From NCBI GenBank assembly GCA_030770545.1, contig CM061098.1, positions 6,404,001 to 6,468,000 on the forward strand: a stretch of 64,000 bases of DNA, read 5' to 3'. Origin of the DNA: Macropodus opercularis. Its lineage: Eukaryota > Chordata > Actinopteri > Anabantiformes > Osphronemidae. Below are positions 41,201-52,600 of the stretch, one piece after another (position 1 is the stretch's first letter; every line of letters starts with the position of its first letter). The notes below the pieces were generated by a model that was not told the origin of the DNA, did no database searches, and worked only from the letters and a program-made list of their open reading frames with translations. The position numbers and the translations under genes were made by a program.

Positions 41201-43058
41201 AGTGCAGGACAGAGGACGTCCGTGTGCTCCACAGGGTCGGAGGAGACCCTGCCCAGCTCGTTTACCCGCCAGCTCTCAGGCAGTAAGTCTGTCACCTGTG
41301 TGCATGTAGGAAGCGAGGAGGACGTGAGTCATTCAGGTTTAAATGCAGACAAGAGTATTCCTGTCTCAGTGAATATGTCTGCTGTGAACCAGAATCAACT
41401 GGTTGCGCTCCTCCTCTTCAGGTAGCGACAGGCAGAGCTTGGACAGTGGGTACTGCCAGAGGGACAGCATGAGACTGGAGGACAACGGCGTCTCCTACAA
41501 CGGGCCGTTCTGCGGCCGAGCTGTGGTCCACACTGACTTCACTCCGAGCCCTTACGACATGGACTCACTGAAACTCCAAGTGAGTCTTTATGGAGTCACT
41601 GGGGAGCTTGTTAGTCGTGTGAAACAAGACGAAGCAGTTTTTTTTTTTCATGGAGCCACAGCTTAAACTACAAACCTAATTACTGGCTGCACATTGACAG
41701 AATAGCCTGAATGCAGTAGTGGCCGTGTCACTGCATGTAATCAGGAAATGATTTTGAAAGTTTCTTTGTTAGGCTCCTGTGCTGAGATAATTACAGCATT
41801 TTGAGAAGACAAATACATCACTAGACGCGTCTCCTTCTTGATGTTTCAGTTCTGTACATGTCTGGTATTCATGCATCATCTCTCTTGCAGAAAGGAGACA
41901 TCATCTACATTATTGAGAAGCCTCCCGTGGGGACATGGACAGGGAAGCTCAACAACAAAGTGGGCTCGTTCAAGTTCATCTACGTTAACCTCCTGCCAGA
42001 TGAGAGCCCCCCAAACCGGAGGAAGCGCTGCAGCAAGAACCACCGAACCAAATCCAAACCCAAAACACTGGAGGAGGTGCTGGACAGCATTGGCCTGATG
42101 GTATGAGGCACTTACACTGTGCAGGTTATGTGGTTATCACTGTCTTGTCACAGCCTTTATTTGTATTTGTATGTGTGTGAATAATTGCTGGTATTCCTGC
42201 GTTTCAGGAGCTGAGTTCTTTGCTGTCCATGCACGGCTTCCAGAGCCTGGAGGACTTTACAGGACTGAAGGAGTCTCACCTCAATGAGCTGAACATCACC
42301 GATCCAGAGCAGCGCTCCAAGATCCTCAACGCCACTGAACTGCTCAGAGACTGTACGTACACACGCTGCAGCAACTTGAAGCGTTAACTGACATGAAACA
42401 GCCTTTGGATGTTTTCATTTTTAAATTTGTTGTTTGTCGTAAATACAAACACTTTAATTTCGACTACAACTGAATGTTTTTATTATGCTTCACTTGTTTT
42501 GAACAAAGACTAATTTTAGAGTTGCTGTAGTATGATGTGCTGCAAAAATACAGCTACAAACTGCAGTTGTCTTCAATGAACCACCATCAGTGAGTTTATA
42601 GTTCCCCTACTAGTTTACTACAGTTTACTCCAACTGTTACTTCACTTACAGAGTAGTTCAACTGTTCCATCTGCTCTGGAGGAGGCGCATAGTGCTGCAG
42701 CGCCCTCTGGTGTGTGCTAGCGTACAGTCCGATCCAGGTGTTCTGTATTAACCTTTGACCGTTTTATTTCCATGCAGCGGAAGAGGAATCAGAGCCAGAG
42801 GAGCAAGAGGAAAGATCAGGCGAGGACGACAAGGAGCCGAGGGATTCGGGTTGTTTCGAAAGCTCAGAGAACCTGGAGAGCGGCCGTGAGGAGCCGAAGG
42901 CGGAGGAAGAGCTCCAGTTTGAAGCCTCGAAGGAGAAGACAAACGAAGACGCAGAGGAACAAAAGCAGGAGTCAGGACGGGAGGAGGAGATGCAACCAGA
43001 GGAGCTGGAGACTGTGCAGGAGCAGCTGCAGGAGCTGACGGTAGACGAAGGATGCTGA
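38210..43058 (+). CDS. sash3: SAM and SH3 domain-containing protein 3 (SLY1 lymphocyte adaptor)
   Basis: Adaptor protein which in mammals acts in lymphocyte signalling. Coding exons: 38210-38266, 39710-39805, 40788-40922, 41147-41282, 41422-41579, 41891-42100, 42208-42352, 42778-43058. They join in phase to 405 aa (human 380). The start is fixed by the first exon, MLRRRPSNASEKE...QKKK, near-identical to the human N-terminus. Residues 20-31 (LTLQRSSSFKDF) are the conserved serine-rich phosphorylation-type motif. Residues ~62-87 are basic and NLS-like. The SH3 domain spans ~171-233 (CGRAVVHTDFTPSPY, EKPPVGTWTG, VGSFKFIYV). The SAM domain spans ~251-312 (LEEVLDSIGL to ILNATELLRD). The tail 313-405 is very Glu-rich and keeps the family motif RDSGCFE. 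The linker between basic region and SH3 (exons 4-5) is the most diverged part and accounts for most of the extra length. Confidence 0.96.
41025..41038 (-). promoter_or_regulatory. Weak CTCF-like motif in sash3 intron 3
   Basis: Minus strand reads CCACTAGATGGAGA, about 12 of 14 positions of the CTCF core. It is the weakest of four similarly oriented sites in the window. Confidence 0.2.
42700..42713 (-). promoter_or_regulatory. CTCF-like motif in last sash3 intron
   Basis: Minus strand reads ACACCAGAGGGCGC, 13 of 14 positions of the CTCF core, including the AGAGGGCGC centre. It lies 65 bp before the last sash3 coding exon. Occupancy is unknown. Confidence 0.4.
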
Positions 43059-43397
43059 GAAGTGATGGGAGGTTACTCAAACTTGCTTTATTATTCCCGG
43101 TTCTCAGAGACTCTGTGGATGGAAGTTTAACATCAGCAACAAACTGCACTTCACTGTGAGAGAGGAACAAATACTGTGTGATGGCTTCTCCTGTTGGTTG
43201 TTACCAGAGACGAAGGCCACAAATCAAGCATTTAAAGTTTTCTTCTCTTTTCCGTGTCTCAAAAGTTTTAAGAGCTCAAAAACCTGAATGTAAAATATTC
43301 TCTGATGTTTTGGATGTAACTTGAAAGTACTTTTTGTGGTACATTATACTCTTTCTCATTATACTGTTTGTTGTTGTGATGCTGTAAATAGACTTTG

Positions 43398-43403
43398 AAT
43401 AAA
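43398..43403 (+). terminator. sash3 polyadenylation signal
   Basis: AATAAA 340 bp after the sash3 stop. It faces a minus-strand signal at 43,706-43,711, so the two convergent transcripts would end about 300 bp apart. Confidence 0.65.
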
Positions 43404-43705
43404 CATAAGCCACTGAGATGTTAATTATAATGCAACTTGTTATTTATCACGGTCTGTCCCAGCTTCATGTTAAGTTACAAATATTGAATTAAATATTATT
43501 ACAAAATGATAGTGAATGTTTAGAAGTAAGAGGAAGATCCCTGCTTTCAGTGGCGCTCATCACCCGCTGTCCCTGCTCCGCCCTACTCCTGGTGCATAGC
43601 GTCTTTTCTTATTCCATATGATCCTTCTTAGCTTCTCTTCTCACATGGATTTTTATGTTTATGCTACAGGGCGTCACATAGACCACAAGTAATAAGACAC
43701 TGAAA

Positions 43706-43711
43706 TTTATT
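43706..43711 (-). terminator. Candidate zdhhc9 polyadenylation signal
   Basis: The plus strand reads TTTATT, giving AATAAA on the minus strand. It is the only perfect minus-strand signal I noticed between the zdhhc9 stop (46,153) and sash3. Using it would give a 3'UTR of about 2.4 kb (43,700-46,152), a stretch otherwise empty of recognisable genes. Confidence 0.4.
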
Positions 43712-46152
43712 TACCAGACACATTGATCATGTAAAAAGAATGAAGTAAATTGAATGTAATATGTATAATCACAGTGCTGATACGAACATAAATAGGAGAT
43801 CCACCAGTGGTATAGTACTGTATCTGTATACATAATGCAATGTAATAGACTGATCATGTTCTTTTAACACAGGAATCATACTGTACATCCGCCAGAACAG
43901 CCCGTCGCAAACCTACAGCTACAAATTAAAGGCCTACTGTCCCTTCAGGATCCCGTTAACAGGAATCAAACGCAAGCTTCCCTTCTTTTCTTAAATATCA
44001 ACCACATACATTCTTATTTCTCAGAGGAACCCTGACATGACACGCATTAAACCGTTAAACTAACCAAGACCTAAAACGACACCTGGTCCCTTTAGTACCT
44101 CAACAAATATTCAACGATTACACTTCTTCACTTTAAAGAAACAGCATCTTCCAGCTTTTGGCATTTATCAAACAGAAATGGCCAAAAGATGATAATTTAA
44201 TCTTTCCAAATGTTAATATTTGATTGGCATTTTGTTGTATTCAGGTCCTGCCGACTCCACAAAACAAACATACTGTATGTATTTCACTGAGAAAGTGCCT
44301 AAGGTCAGTTGTTAGCTTTAAAATGTTCAACAAACATGATGACAGAGCTGCCAACAATCACAGCATTGAAATCATTTTCCACTCGTTTGTTTTAAAAGGT
44401 GTCGAGTTGTTTTTCAGAAGGAATGATGACAGTTCGGATATTCTCAGGCATATTTCAGAGTCCAGTCCTATTCGCCTGACACGCTAGAATTTCTACATAT
44501 GCATATTTCCACAGACTAACTCTTGCATACATCACAATCACTGTTACAGACTTGCTATAAATGCTAACATCATATAACAACTAAGGTTCGCTTTCTAGCT
44601 GCTCCTCTGTGACCAGCATCCGTTTTCAAGCCTCATTAAAGGGTGCGTACCATCGGCCCGCTGTAGGAATCACAGATCCAAAGAAAAACAGGAGAAGTCA
44701 AATGTTGGAGATGTTCATTTTAGGAGAGAGGGGAGTATGAGGAAGATCTGCAGGAGGAGGCGCTAAAGCTCACAGGCAGAAAACAAATGTTGCTGCTGTC
44801 TTTCCTTCTCATTCATCAGCGTTTCTGTGAACTCTTCAACCATGGCTTTGATTATGTTTTGCTTCACAGTGTCCAATTCAGTGTTACTGTGACCACGTCA
44901 GATTTCATTGGTCAATGACTTCTGGAGGTTAAGTCACAGTATTGTGTGTCGAAATTAGTCCAGGTTTGTAGTCATACACAACAGAAATGTGTTCTTTTAA
45001 CAACTCCCTGATCTGATAGAGAAACTTGTCAAGAGTTGAAGGAATAATTGATGCCATTCATGTCTCAAACATTAAACCAACATCCAGCTAATCCGTTTAA
45101 AGGTAAACAACCTGGGCGTCGCTTCATGTTTACATATATGAGACTGGAGTCAACGGTCTCATCAACAGTGAAGACGAGAGTCAAACTATTCCTTTGACCA
45201 TCTCACAAACTCGTAGGTTTGTCTTGCAGTTCAGGCTGAGAACCACTGGACTAATTTGTGTCCGAGCGCATTCAAAGGCCTTCTCTGTTGCTTGCCCTCA
45301 GTTGCATTTCGTAGTGCAACCGCTATGATAAGGCACTGTTACTACAAGTGTCTACGATCATCAGTTACCGTGACAACGCGTCTCCTGGATACATGCATAA
45401 AGCAACACCTGTGTCGGAGAGCTGACGCCGCTTTACATCCTAGATTGTACAAAAATGGAAGGACAGGCGCTGGTCTGAAAATAAAAAAGATGCACCTAAG
45501 TAACAACAGTACTGAATGCAGCAATATCAGAAGACAAGGTAGATTTTGATTTGCCTGGAAGGAGCCTTTAGGATAACTTGGCTATTTGCATGTCTTCCCC
45601 CGCATGGAAATGAACTGGTGAAAACCTCTTATCCACACTCATCAGCCTTCTCAGAGTTTGCATAGGGCATGTAATGTGCACACAACAAAACCGACTATGT
45701 ACGAAATCCTACACATGTCCAGAAGTAATATCGTCTGAGCCAGACACTTGCAAGGAGTATACTTGAACTGGCTTTTCACAATAAATGTCATTATGCAGTT
45801 TTAAATAAACAAAAGTAGTACTGATAGTCCGGTGAACCGTGGGGATGGTCTGCACCGTTCTGTCTCTGCAGTTCTCCCCCGACTACGTGTCTTTTCCATG
45901 CAGTGTTGAGGAGTCAGAGGAAGCTGCTGACTTTCCATTAAATCACTCCCCCTCCTGCAGGAGTCAGTGTCAGTCAGCTCTGCAGATACTAGCGAGGGGA
46001 GGAGAGAAGTGGAGAAGCTGCAGCGCAAACTCTGCTCTTCAGGTTGAACGTAGAGCAGGAGTCCGAGGAGAGTCACCTGCACAATAACCAGACGCTGATT
46101 ATTAAGGTCCCGGCTCCTCGTCAGGCCGAGGGAGTGGCCCCCCCTCATGCTG

Positions 46153-46610
46153 CTAATGGGTCTGGTCCTTGGCAATGGACGTCTCGGCATCAGTCTCCGG
46201 TGAGGCCAGCGGCGGCATCTTGGAAGCCGGAAGGTGTTCCTCCGGGGATATTGGGCTCTTCTCTGCTGAGGCGGCGATGCTCGGCTTGGCTTCATCGGGT
46301 GTGTGCTCATTGGGGATGAGAGGAGCGGTGGTTTTCTGTAGGCACGGAACAGCAGCAGTGATAAACCAGTCATATTCACGGGCTGTTTAACAGGCTTTGG
46401 AAAACTAGTCGCGTCAGATGTTGAGCCATGGACTGATTTGAGTAAATCTGGATTGATACACGCATCAGCTCCATTATGACCTTGTCACTGTTCTGTTTCT
46501 ATAAAATGTTGACTGTTCTATATCTGCTCTATCTTGACCACATTTTGTGCTTCACAGTGTTGATGATCAGGGGGAGGCTACTGTGTGTGTGTGTGTGTGT
46601 GTGTGGGGGG

Positions 46611-46644
<34 letters not shown>

Positions 46645-49600
46645 TCACCGTGGTTTGTGGCACAGAGCTGCTGCTGGAGGAGAAGGGCGCAGCCGACAAA
46701 CCAAGCGAATCTTCCTGCATCAGTCCTCTTCTATCCAAGACGCTGCAGAGCGAGACAAGACCATCAGTCACTTCATGCTTTCAGCTCATTCGCCAAAACG
46801 AGGCAGAGAATGAGTGAATCTATCAAATGCATTGATATGAAGCTCGCCGAAACCAACAGTGAAACTCAATAAGCTTCATATCTAACACGCCAACAGGTGG
46901 GTGAAGGCATCCGTTACCTCGGGTATGCCGGCCCACAGAGCACCTCACAGCAGTTTTTGATGATGTTCTTGTGGCTGTACGGGTTCTGGACTCTGTTCTT
47001 TCCCGACCAGGATCCTTTAATCTGGAGCGAAACAAAGCACACAACACGACCACTGAAGCGGCAAACCATCAACTCCAAACACATCCCGACTATGTCACAA
47101 CCTCACTACGTGCTCTTTAAAAACATTTTTCTACTGCTTATACTTTATTCAAAAGCGTAGCTCTATTTTTAGATGCAAGTCCCACAGGCTTGGGTTTGAC
47201 CTACTAAAAGCATCTTGTCTGGGATTTAATGATTTCTGGGTATTTGAAAACTATGTGCCAACGGGTACGAAAGAGCAAAACAACTAGTTCACCCATCAAA
47301 AGCAGTTCATTCATACAGAGCAGTCCCACACTGTACTATAAAGACACTATAAAGTCTTAGTTAAGGGCGGGTCACACGTTGACCCCTGAACATCCAGTTT
47401 CACGTCTTTCTAAGGAATCTCTCTGATCAGTGTTCTCCTAATCTGCACAGGCCACATCTCTGTGATTAGAAACATCATATGACTGCCTTCAATTATTACC
47501 AAGTGCTCAGTGAGTACAAGAGCAACAGCGAGTGGAGCAGCGCAGCCATTTAGGATGTTTTGCTCTCGAGCTTGTTGTTGGAGATGGATGATACTGTGCA
47601 GAGCCTAAAAGGGAGATTCTTCATACTGAAAAAGCACTTCAACCAAAACCTTTACAAGTCCAGTGTGCGGTGAAGACGCACACATTCATACACTGCAGTG
47701 TTTGAGATACATAAACCAGCAACTAGCTCATCTAGTTTCTATTTTAGGATGGGATTGAACTAAAACGTGGATCAGATCAGGTTTGTATTGACATAAAAAT
47801 ATACACAAGCAAGTAAAGTTGGAGCTCACGGGAACTATAATGACCCCTATTTACTTTCACTGCACCGGCTGATCTGCTTCATTGTAGCTGCTGTAGATGT
47901 AGGTCAACAGTCTGCACATAAGGCGTGTTTGCCTCCTGTGTGCGCGGTGGCGACGCAGCGGACGGAGCAGGAGCAGCTACAGCCTCCAAGGTGCCTTCTT
48001 GTGTTCACCCTCATTCCACCCTTCCCATTTCCTGCCTCCTCTCTCTGCCACAGCAGTATTTCTGGCTGCTCGCCCAGCCCCTGCAGGTATCGATGCATCT
48101 ATTATTAGTCCGATCACCGCTACTGAAACAGCCGGGATGACAGCCATCGCTTCAGTTCCAGCCGTAGGTGCATGTTGCAGAGCTTCATGATTAAAATGCG
48201 AAAACGAGGCCAGCTACCCCACAGGAAAGAAGAAGCAGAGTCATAAATTAATCATCACGACAAAGTGAGCGCGTCATCTAGAACCTCGCCGCTGCAGTCA
48301 GTGCACACACTGTTAACATGACTGTACACAGAGACTCCTCCACCTGCACAACCATCACCCATCGGCACCGTGTGCGTGCTGACTAAATGATGACTCAGCG
48401 TTAATGTGCTCCAGCAACTGTTTTTCTCCCGTGTTCAGCTTCAGATGTTTTCTCCGGATCGATACTTTCAGAGCGAGTCCAACTGCTGCCTTCAGCGTTC
48501 AGAGTATTGACCAGTCAGTTCGTCATATGGCTCAGATGCAGAATTAAACTGCTCCTGCTCTATTTGAATTGAGATTTTGGCTTCAGCTAAACTGCGTAAA
48601 CATAGGTTGATAATTTTTTTATTCCAGTGGTCACATGCTTCACGTGATGTGATCAAATCAATGGAGCCTGTTCTGTTGAAGCTGCAATTACAGAGAAATC
48701 CTCCAGCTCCACTTCACATCTTGTTTTCTTCACAATTTCTTTTTATTTCAGTTCACAACACTTTGTTTGCTTAAGTTTAGTTTACAAAGTAATGTCTCTG
48801 TTTAACAAGCTGCCGTTTGCCACCTGTGTCCTGCAGTGGTGCTGTTGCCAAGGAAACTGCTCTGTTGTCTTAGAAATTGTGTTTACGTCGTTGCGATGTA
48901 CAGTATGTTTTTCCAAGCAGACATATTCTTAAAACTATACCAAATCCTCATGATGCGTCTAACAATGGCACCTTTTTATCTGTGTGAGGTTAAAAAAAGT
49001 GAAGATCTTGAAAAGCCCTACTATAGATGACAGTACCGTTAAAGTCTAAAGTTTAATTGAGTGTAAGGTGCACTCACATCCTCGTTGGTGGTCTGGTTGA
49101 GAGAGATCAGGTAGGTGTGGAAGCCAGTCAGTCCCACCACTGACCACAGGGTGAAGAAACACACCAGCACCTCCAACACAGTGAGCTGGAGTTAAGAAAA
49201 CAGCAGCAGATGTTTTCTGTCCAACACATGATCACTGATTAACCAGAGGACAGAGGGCGGTTATGCAACATGATTAAACCTAGTTCGTTCAGGGAAAGAA
49301 GGCTTTTACTGCACAACAATGAAAAAATGGTGAAATAATCATTTTTTTGGCTGGTGAGCCTTCAGTTTGGGTTTGATAGCTGAGATAGGACTAATTTCCT
49401 TTTCTAGTGGCCATGGTTTTAAAGGATATGTTCCAGGTGTTTCCTTCAGAGTGTTCAAAAAGCCGTTATCCACGGAGCCTGTGAACAGACAGAAGGTCTG
49501 AATGCATCTCCTCAAAACACACAATCCTGCAGCTTCACGAGTGTCATTACCTCCATGAACCCTCAGTCTGATCGGATAAGAATTACTTACGCATGACGAC

Positions 49601-52600
49601 GTGCACGATGTCAAAGGTGAAGATGTAGATGGTGAGCAGGGAGAGGGACAAGGTGAACAGGTAGAAGTAGCGGTAGTTCCTCTTGCCCACACAGTTTCCC
49701 ACCCATGGACAGTGGTGATCAAACCGGTCTGAAAATAAGCACAGACACAAATAATGTCACACAGACTGCGCTGACTTTGCAGGAGATAAGACACTTTGGG
49801 AAATGAAAGCAGTGTTAAAAATACACCGGTGTCGGCTGAAGCCTTTTTGTCCGAAAATCTGCTCAAAGTCTAAATTTAGCGATCACTTCCGCTTTGCCTC
49901 CCTGCTGTCACTTGGAGGCAGGGCAGGGTCGAAATAACAGACGTATGCATCTTCCTGCCGTCTCTGCAGCACTAACTCGGTGGGATGACGTTTCACAACA
50001 ATATACAGGAAACGGAACTTACTGAAATAACTTCAGTGAACTATTAACCTTATTTTCCTCCAGTGCAACCACCAGGTCAAACATCTAATTATTCAAATAC
50101 CTTTGACTTTAAGCAGGATCCTTTTAAATTAAACAATAATCAGAGCAGGCTAACGCTAAACTCATAATGTAAACGGAGTAAATGTTGTACTAGAATTTGA
50201 CCATATTTACATATTGGATGTGGCTTTATTTCACTAATCCTGTTTCCCTGATGAGGATGAAATGAAAAACGGCTTCATTTATTTAGCACCAGCTCTGAAC
50301 ATTTGGTGCGTTAGGTTAACAGTAGTTCATGAACATGTAAATGTCTACACAGACGCTTGATCAGATAGAAAATTAGTCGGGTTCAAAAAACAAGGTTGAC
50401 ATACTTATCTTAGCACTTCAACAGCGTCATATTCAAACCGGTCTATTTTAATAATGAAATCACAGATGTCTGCAGTAATTAGAAGGTTTGACATTTACCT
50501 CCAGTGTTAATGAAACTCATGTGGGCAACACCAGAAACCAAAGCGTATTTGTGAGTTCAACACTTGATATATTACAATAAACGTTAGTTCCAAGTATAAA
50601 TCCATTTAATCTGTACTGTAGGAAATGATTTGACTGTTTTATGATAATAACGGTGAGACAGTGCATTGAGAAGGTAGAGACATGTCTGCAGTGAGAGACG
50701 GAGGCTGTGTCACGTGTGCGTTTCTACAGCAGGTGGATACAGATGAACCAGTGTTCACAATGACTGAGCACTTATTCCCCCACTGAGCCTCCACTGTCTC
50801 CTTGCATAGCTGCCTATAAGTAACACTCCCTTCAAACACATTCCTCAAACATCAGCAGGCAAATGAGAAACTTCTTTTCTAAAAAAAGAAATTCAAAAAA
50901 GGTATTTTAAAAACATTTACCCACCATCGGCTTCATTCAAAATCTATTTATAATCCTATGATTATTAAACAATTTAAGCAATTTTTCCACAGAGCATTTA
51001 CTCATCTTTGTCAACTTCTAAAGTCTCTGTCTGAACAATCTGAGCCCTGGTGGCAGATATTTCTTACCAACACAGTTGTCACAGATGCTGCAGTGAGATG
51101 CTCGAGGAGGTCGGAAGATCTTGCAGGTGTAGCAGTACTTGAGCTTGACGATCTGGTTGTTGATCTGGACGTTGCGGATTCGGGGGGGAGGTCGTTGCCC
51201 TGCAGGGACGTTTCCATTGGCAGCTTCTGTGGGATGAAAAGCAGGAGTTGGCAACTATTACTATAATTATTATTATTATTATTACTACTACATTACACCA
51301 CAATGTTGGGCCTATTTTCACCATAGGAACCCTTCTTGACCAGGAACCTTCAGTTCAGTAGACATTAGTCCCACAAAATAAACGTCTCCGTTCCCAAAAA
51401 GCACTAAAAGCTCTTGGGTGCTGCACTGGATAACAGACTACACTGCAGGCTGGTAATGTTTTACCCTGTGCGTGATTTAAGCAGGCAGTAAGACATGTGA
51501 GGTTAATGTGATAAGGTCCAGAAAGTAAGAAGTAAAACCTGACTGTTGAACCTGAAGACGAGCTCAGTGGACGATAACACTGCTTCGATACGTTATTGAT
51601 GATGGCGGGAATCACGGCTGCACGGCTCTTATAGCGATGCTTATAAAGAGCACGAAGGCATCAGCAAACCTTTCACACCCACTGTACTGTGTCTTATACA
51701 GACAGGTTTCTTGCTTCTTCACAGCCATCGTCAACAAATTTAACTTCTCAAACTCGTTTTCTTGGTAATTCAGGTGTTGGTGATTATGTTGAAATGCGCA
51801 GGCTAGAGGTACTAATGGCCACAGGGTTTCTGGATGGAAACTCCCATGAGAGACCGCGCTGGGGAGAAATCTATCCCCAACACGAATGTGGAGTTAATGG
51901 AAAACACCAGGCGTCGTCTGTGGATACTCTAGGGCAACAAAGCCTAATGAATTAGATTATAGGCTGCAAAGAAAAGCTGACATTCCCCAAATTAAATATT
52001 TTACATTTATGTAAAGGTCTTAATAATATTAAACCTGGTCTCATGCTTATATCAAAACCATCCATTTCGCATCTTCAGATTAAAAAAACGCTGCAATTTA
52101 TTCCATCTGCCTGACGCATCTACAGAATGTAGGATGAGTGGCTTTAGGGATAAACCAACACAGAATGAGTGAATGAGTCATCACTCGAGGGAATGATGCC
52201 ACTCCCTCGCGTATCGAAGCTCGGCCTGTTAGAGCCATTACACAGTCGAAGAGGATGCCTCTCCTCGTATTAGCGTTGCCCCTCGGGACCGGCATCTAGC
52301 GGGCGGAGAGGACAGAGATTCAATCCTGTGGAGGCGTCACCAACATGAGGTTCAACTTTCGTACACACATTCGAGCGTTAGCACGCCCACACACAGCAGC
52401 AAATGCAAACACACTGAGAACGGACCCTGGTAACAGCTATACGTGTGGGATGGTTGTTGCTCTAAGTCTAAGAGCTGTGTCAGCTGCTTGGATACATATT
52501 GTGTCATCTTATTGTGACACGTTAATGAGATGGAGACGTGTTACGCTGAATCCAAAAAAGGGCGACGGGACAGTCAACCTATGAGTGGAGAGTTTTGGAG

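Noticed and set aside
42748..43170. 140-codon open frame antisense to the last sash3 exon
   Set aside because: A shadow of the Glu-rich sash3 tail: GAG/GAA codons read antisense lack stop codons.
45801..46379. 192-codon minus-strand open frame over the last zdhhc9 exon
   Set aside because: It is in a different frame from the one that continues ZDHHC9. The correct frame starts after the splice acceptor at 46,336 and stops at 46,153.
46529..46872. Cys/Val- and His/Thr-repeat open frames
   Set aside because: They are translations of the GT/CA microsatellite. Only 46,649-46,742 on the minus strand is coding.
49339..49866. 175-codon minus-strand open frame as one zdhhc9 exon
   Set aside because: It mixes frames and runs through splice sites. 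Homology to human ZDHHC9 supports two separate exons here (49,591-49,728 and 49,430-49,478).
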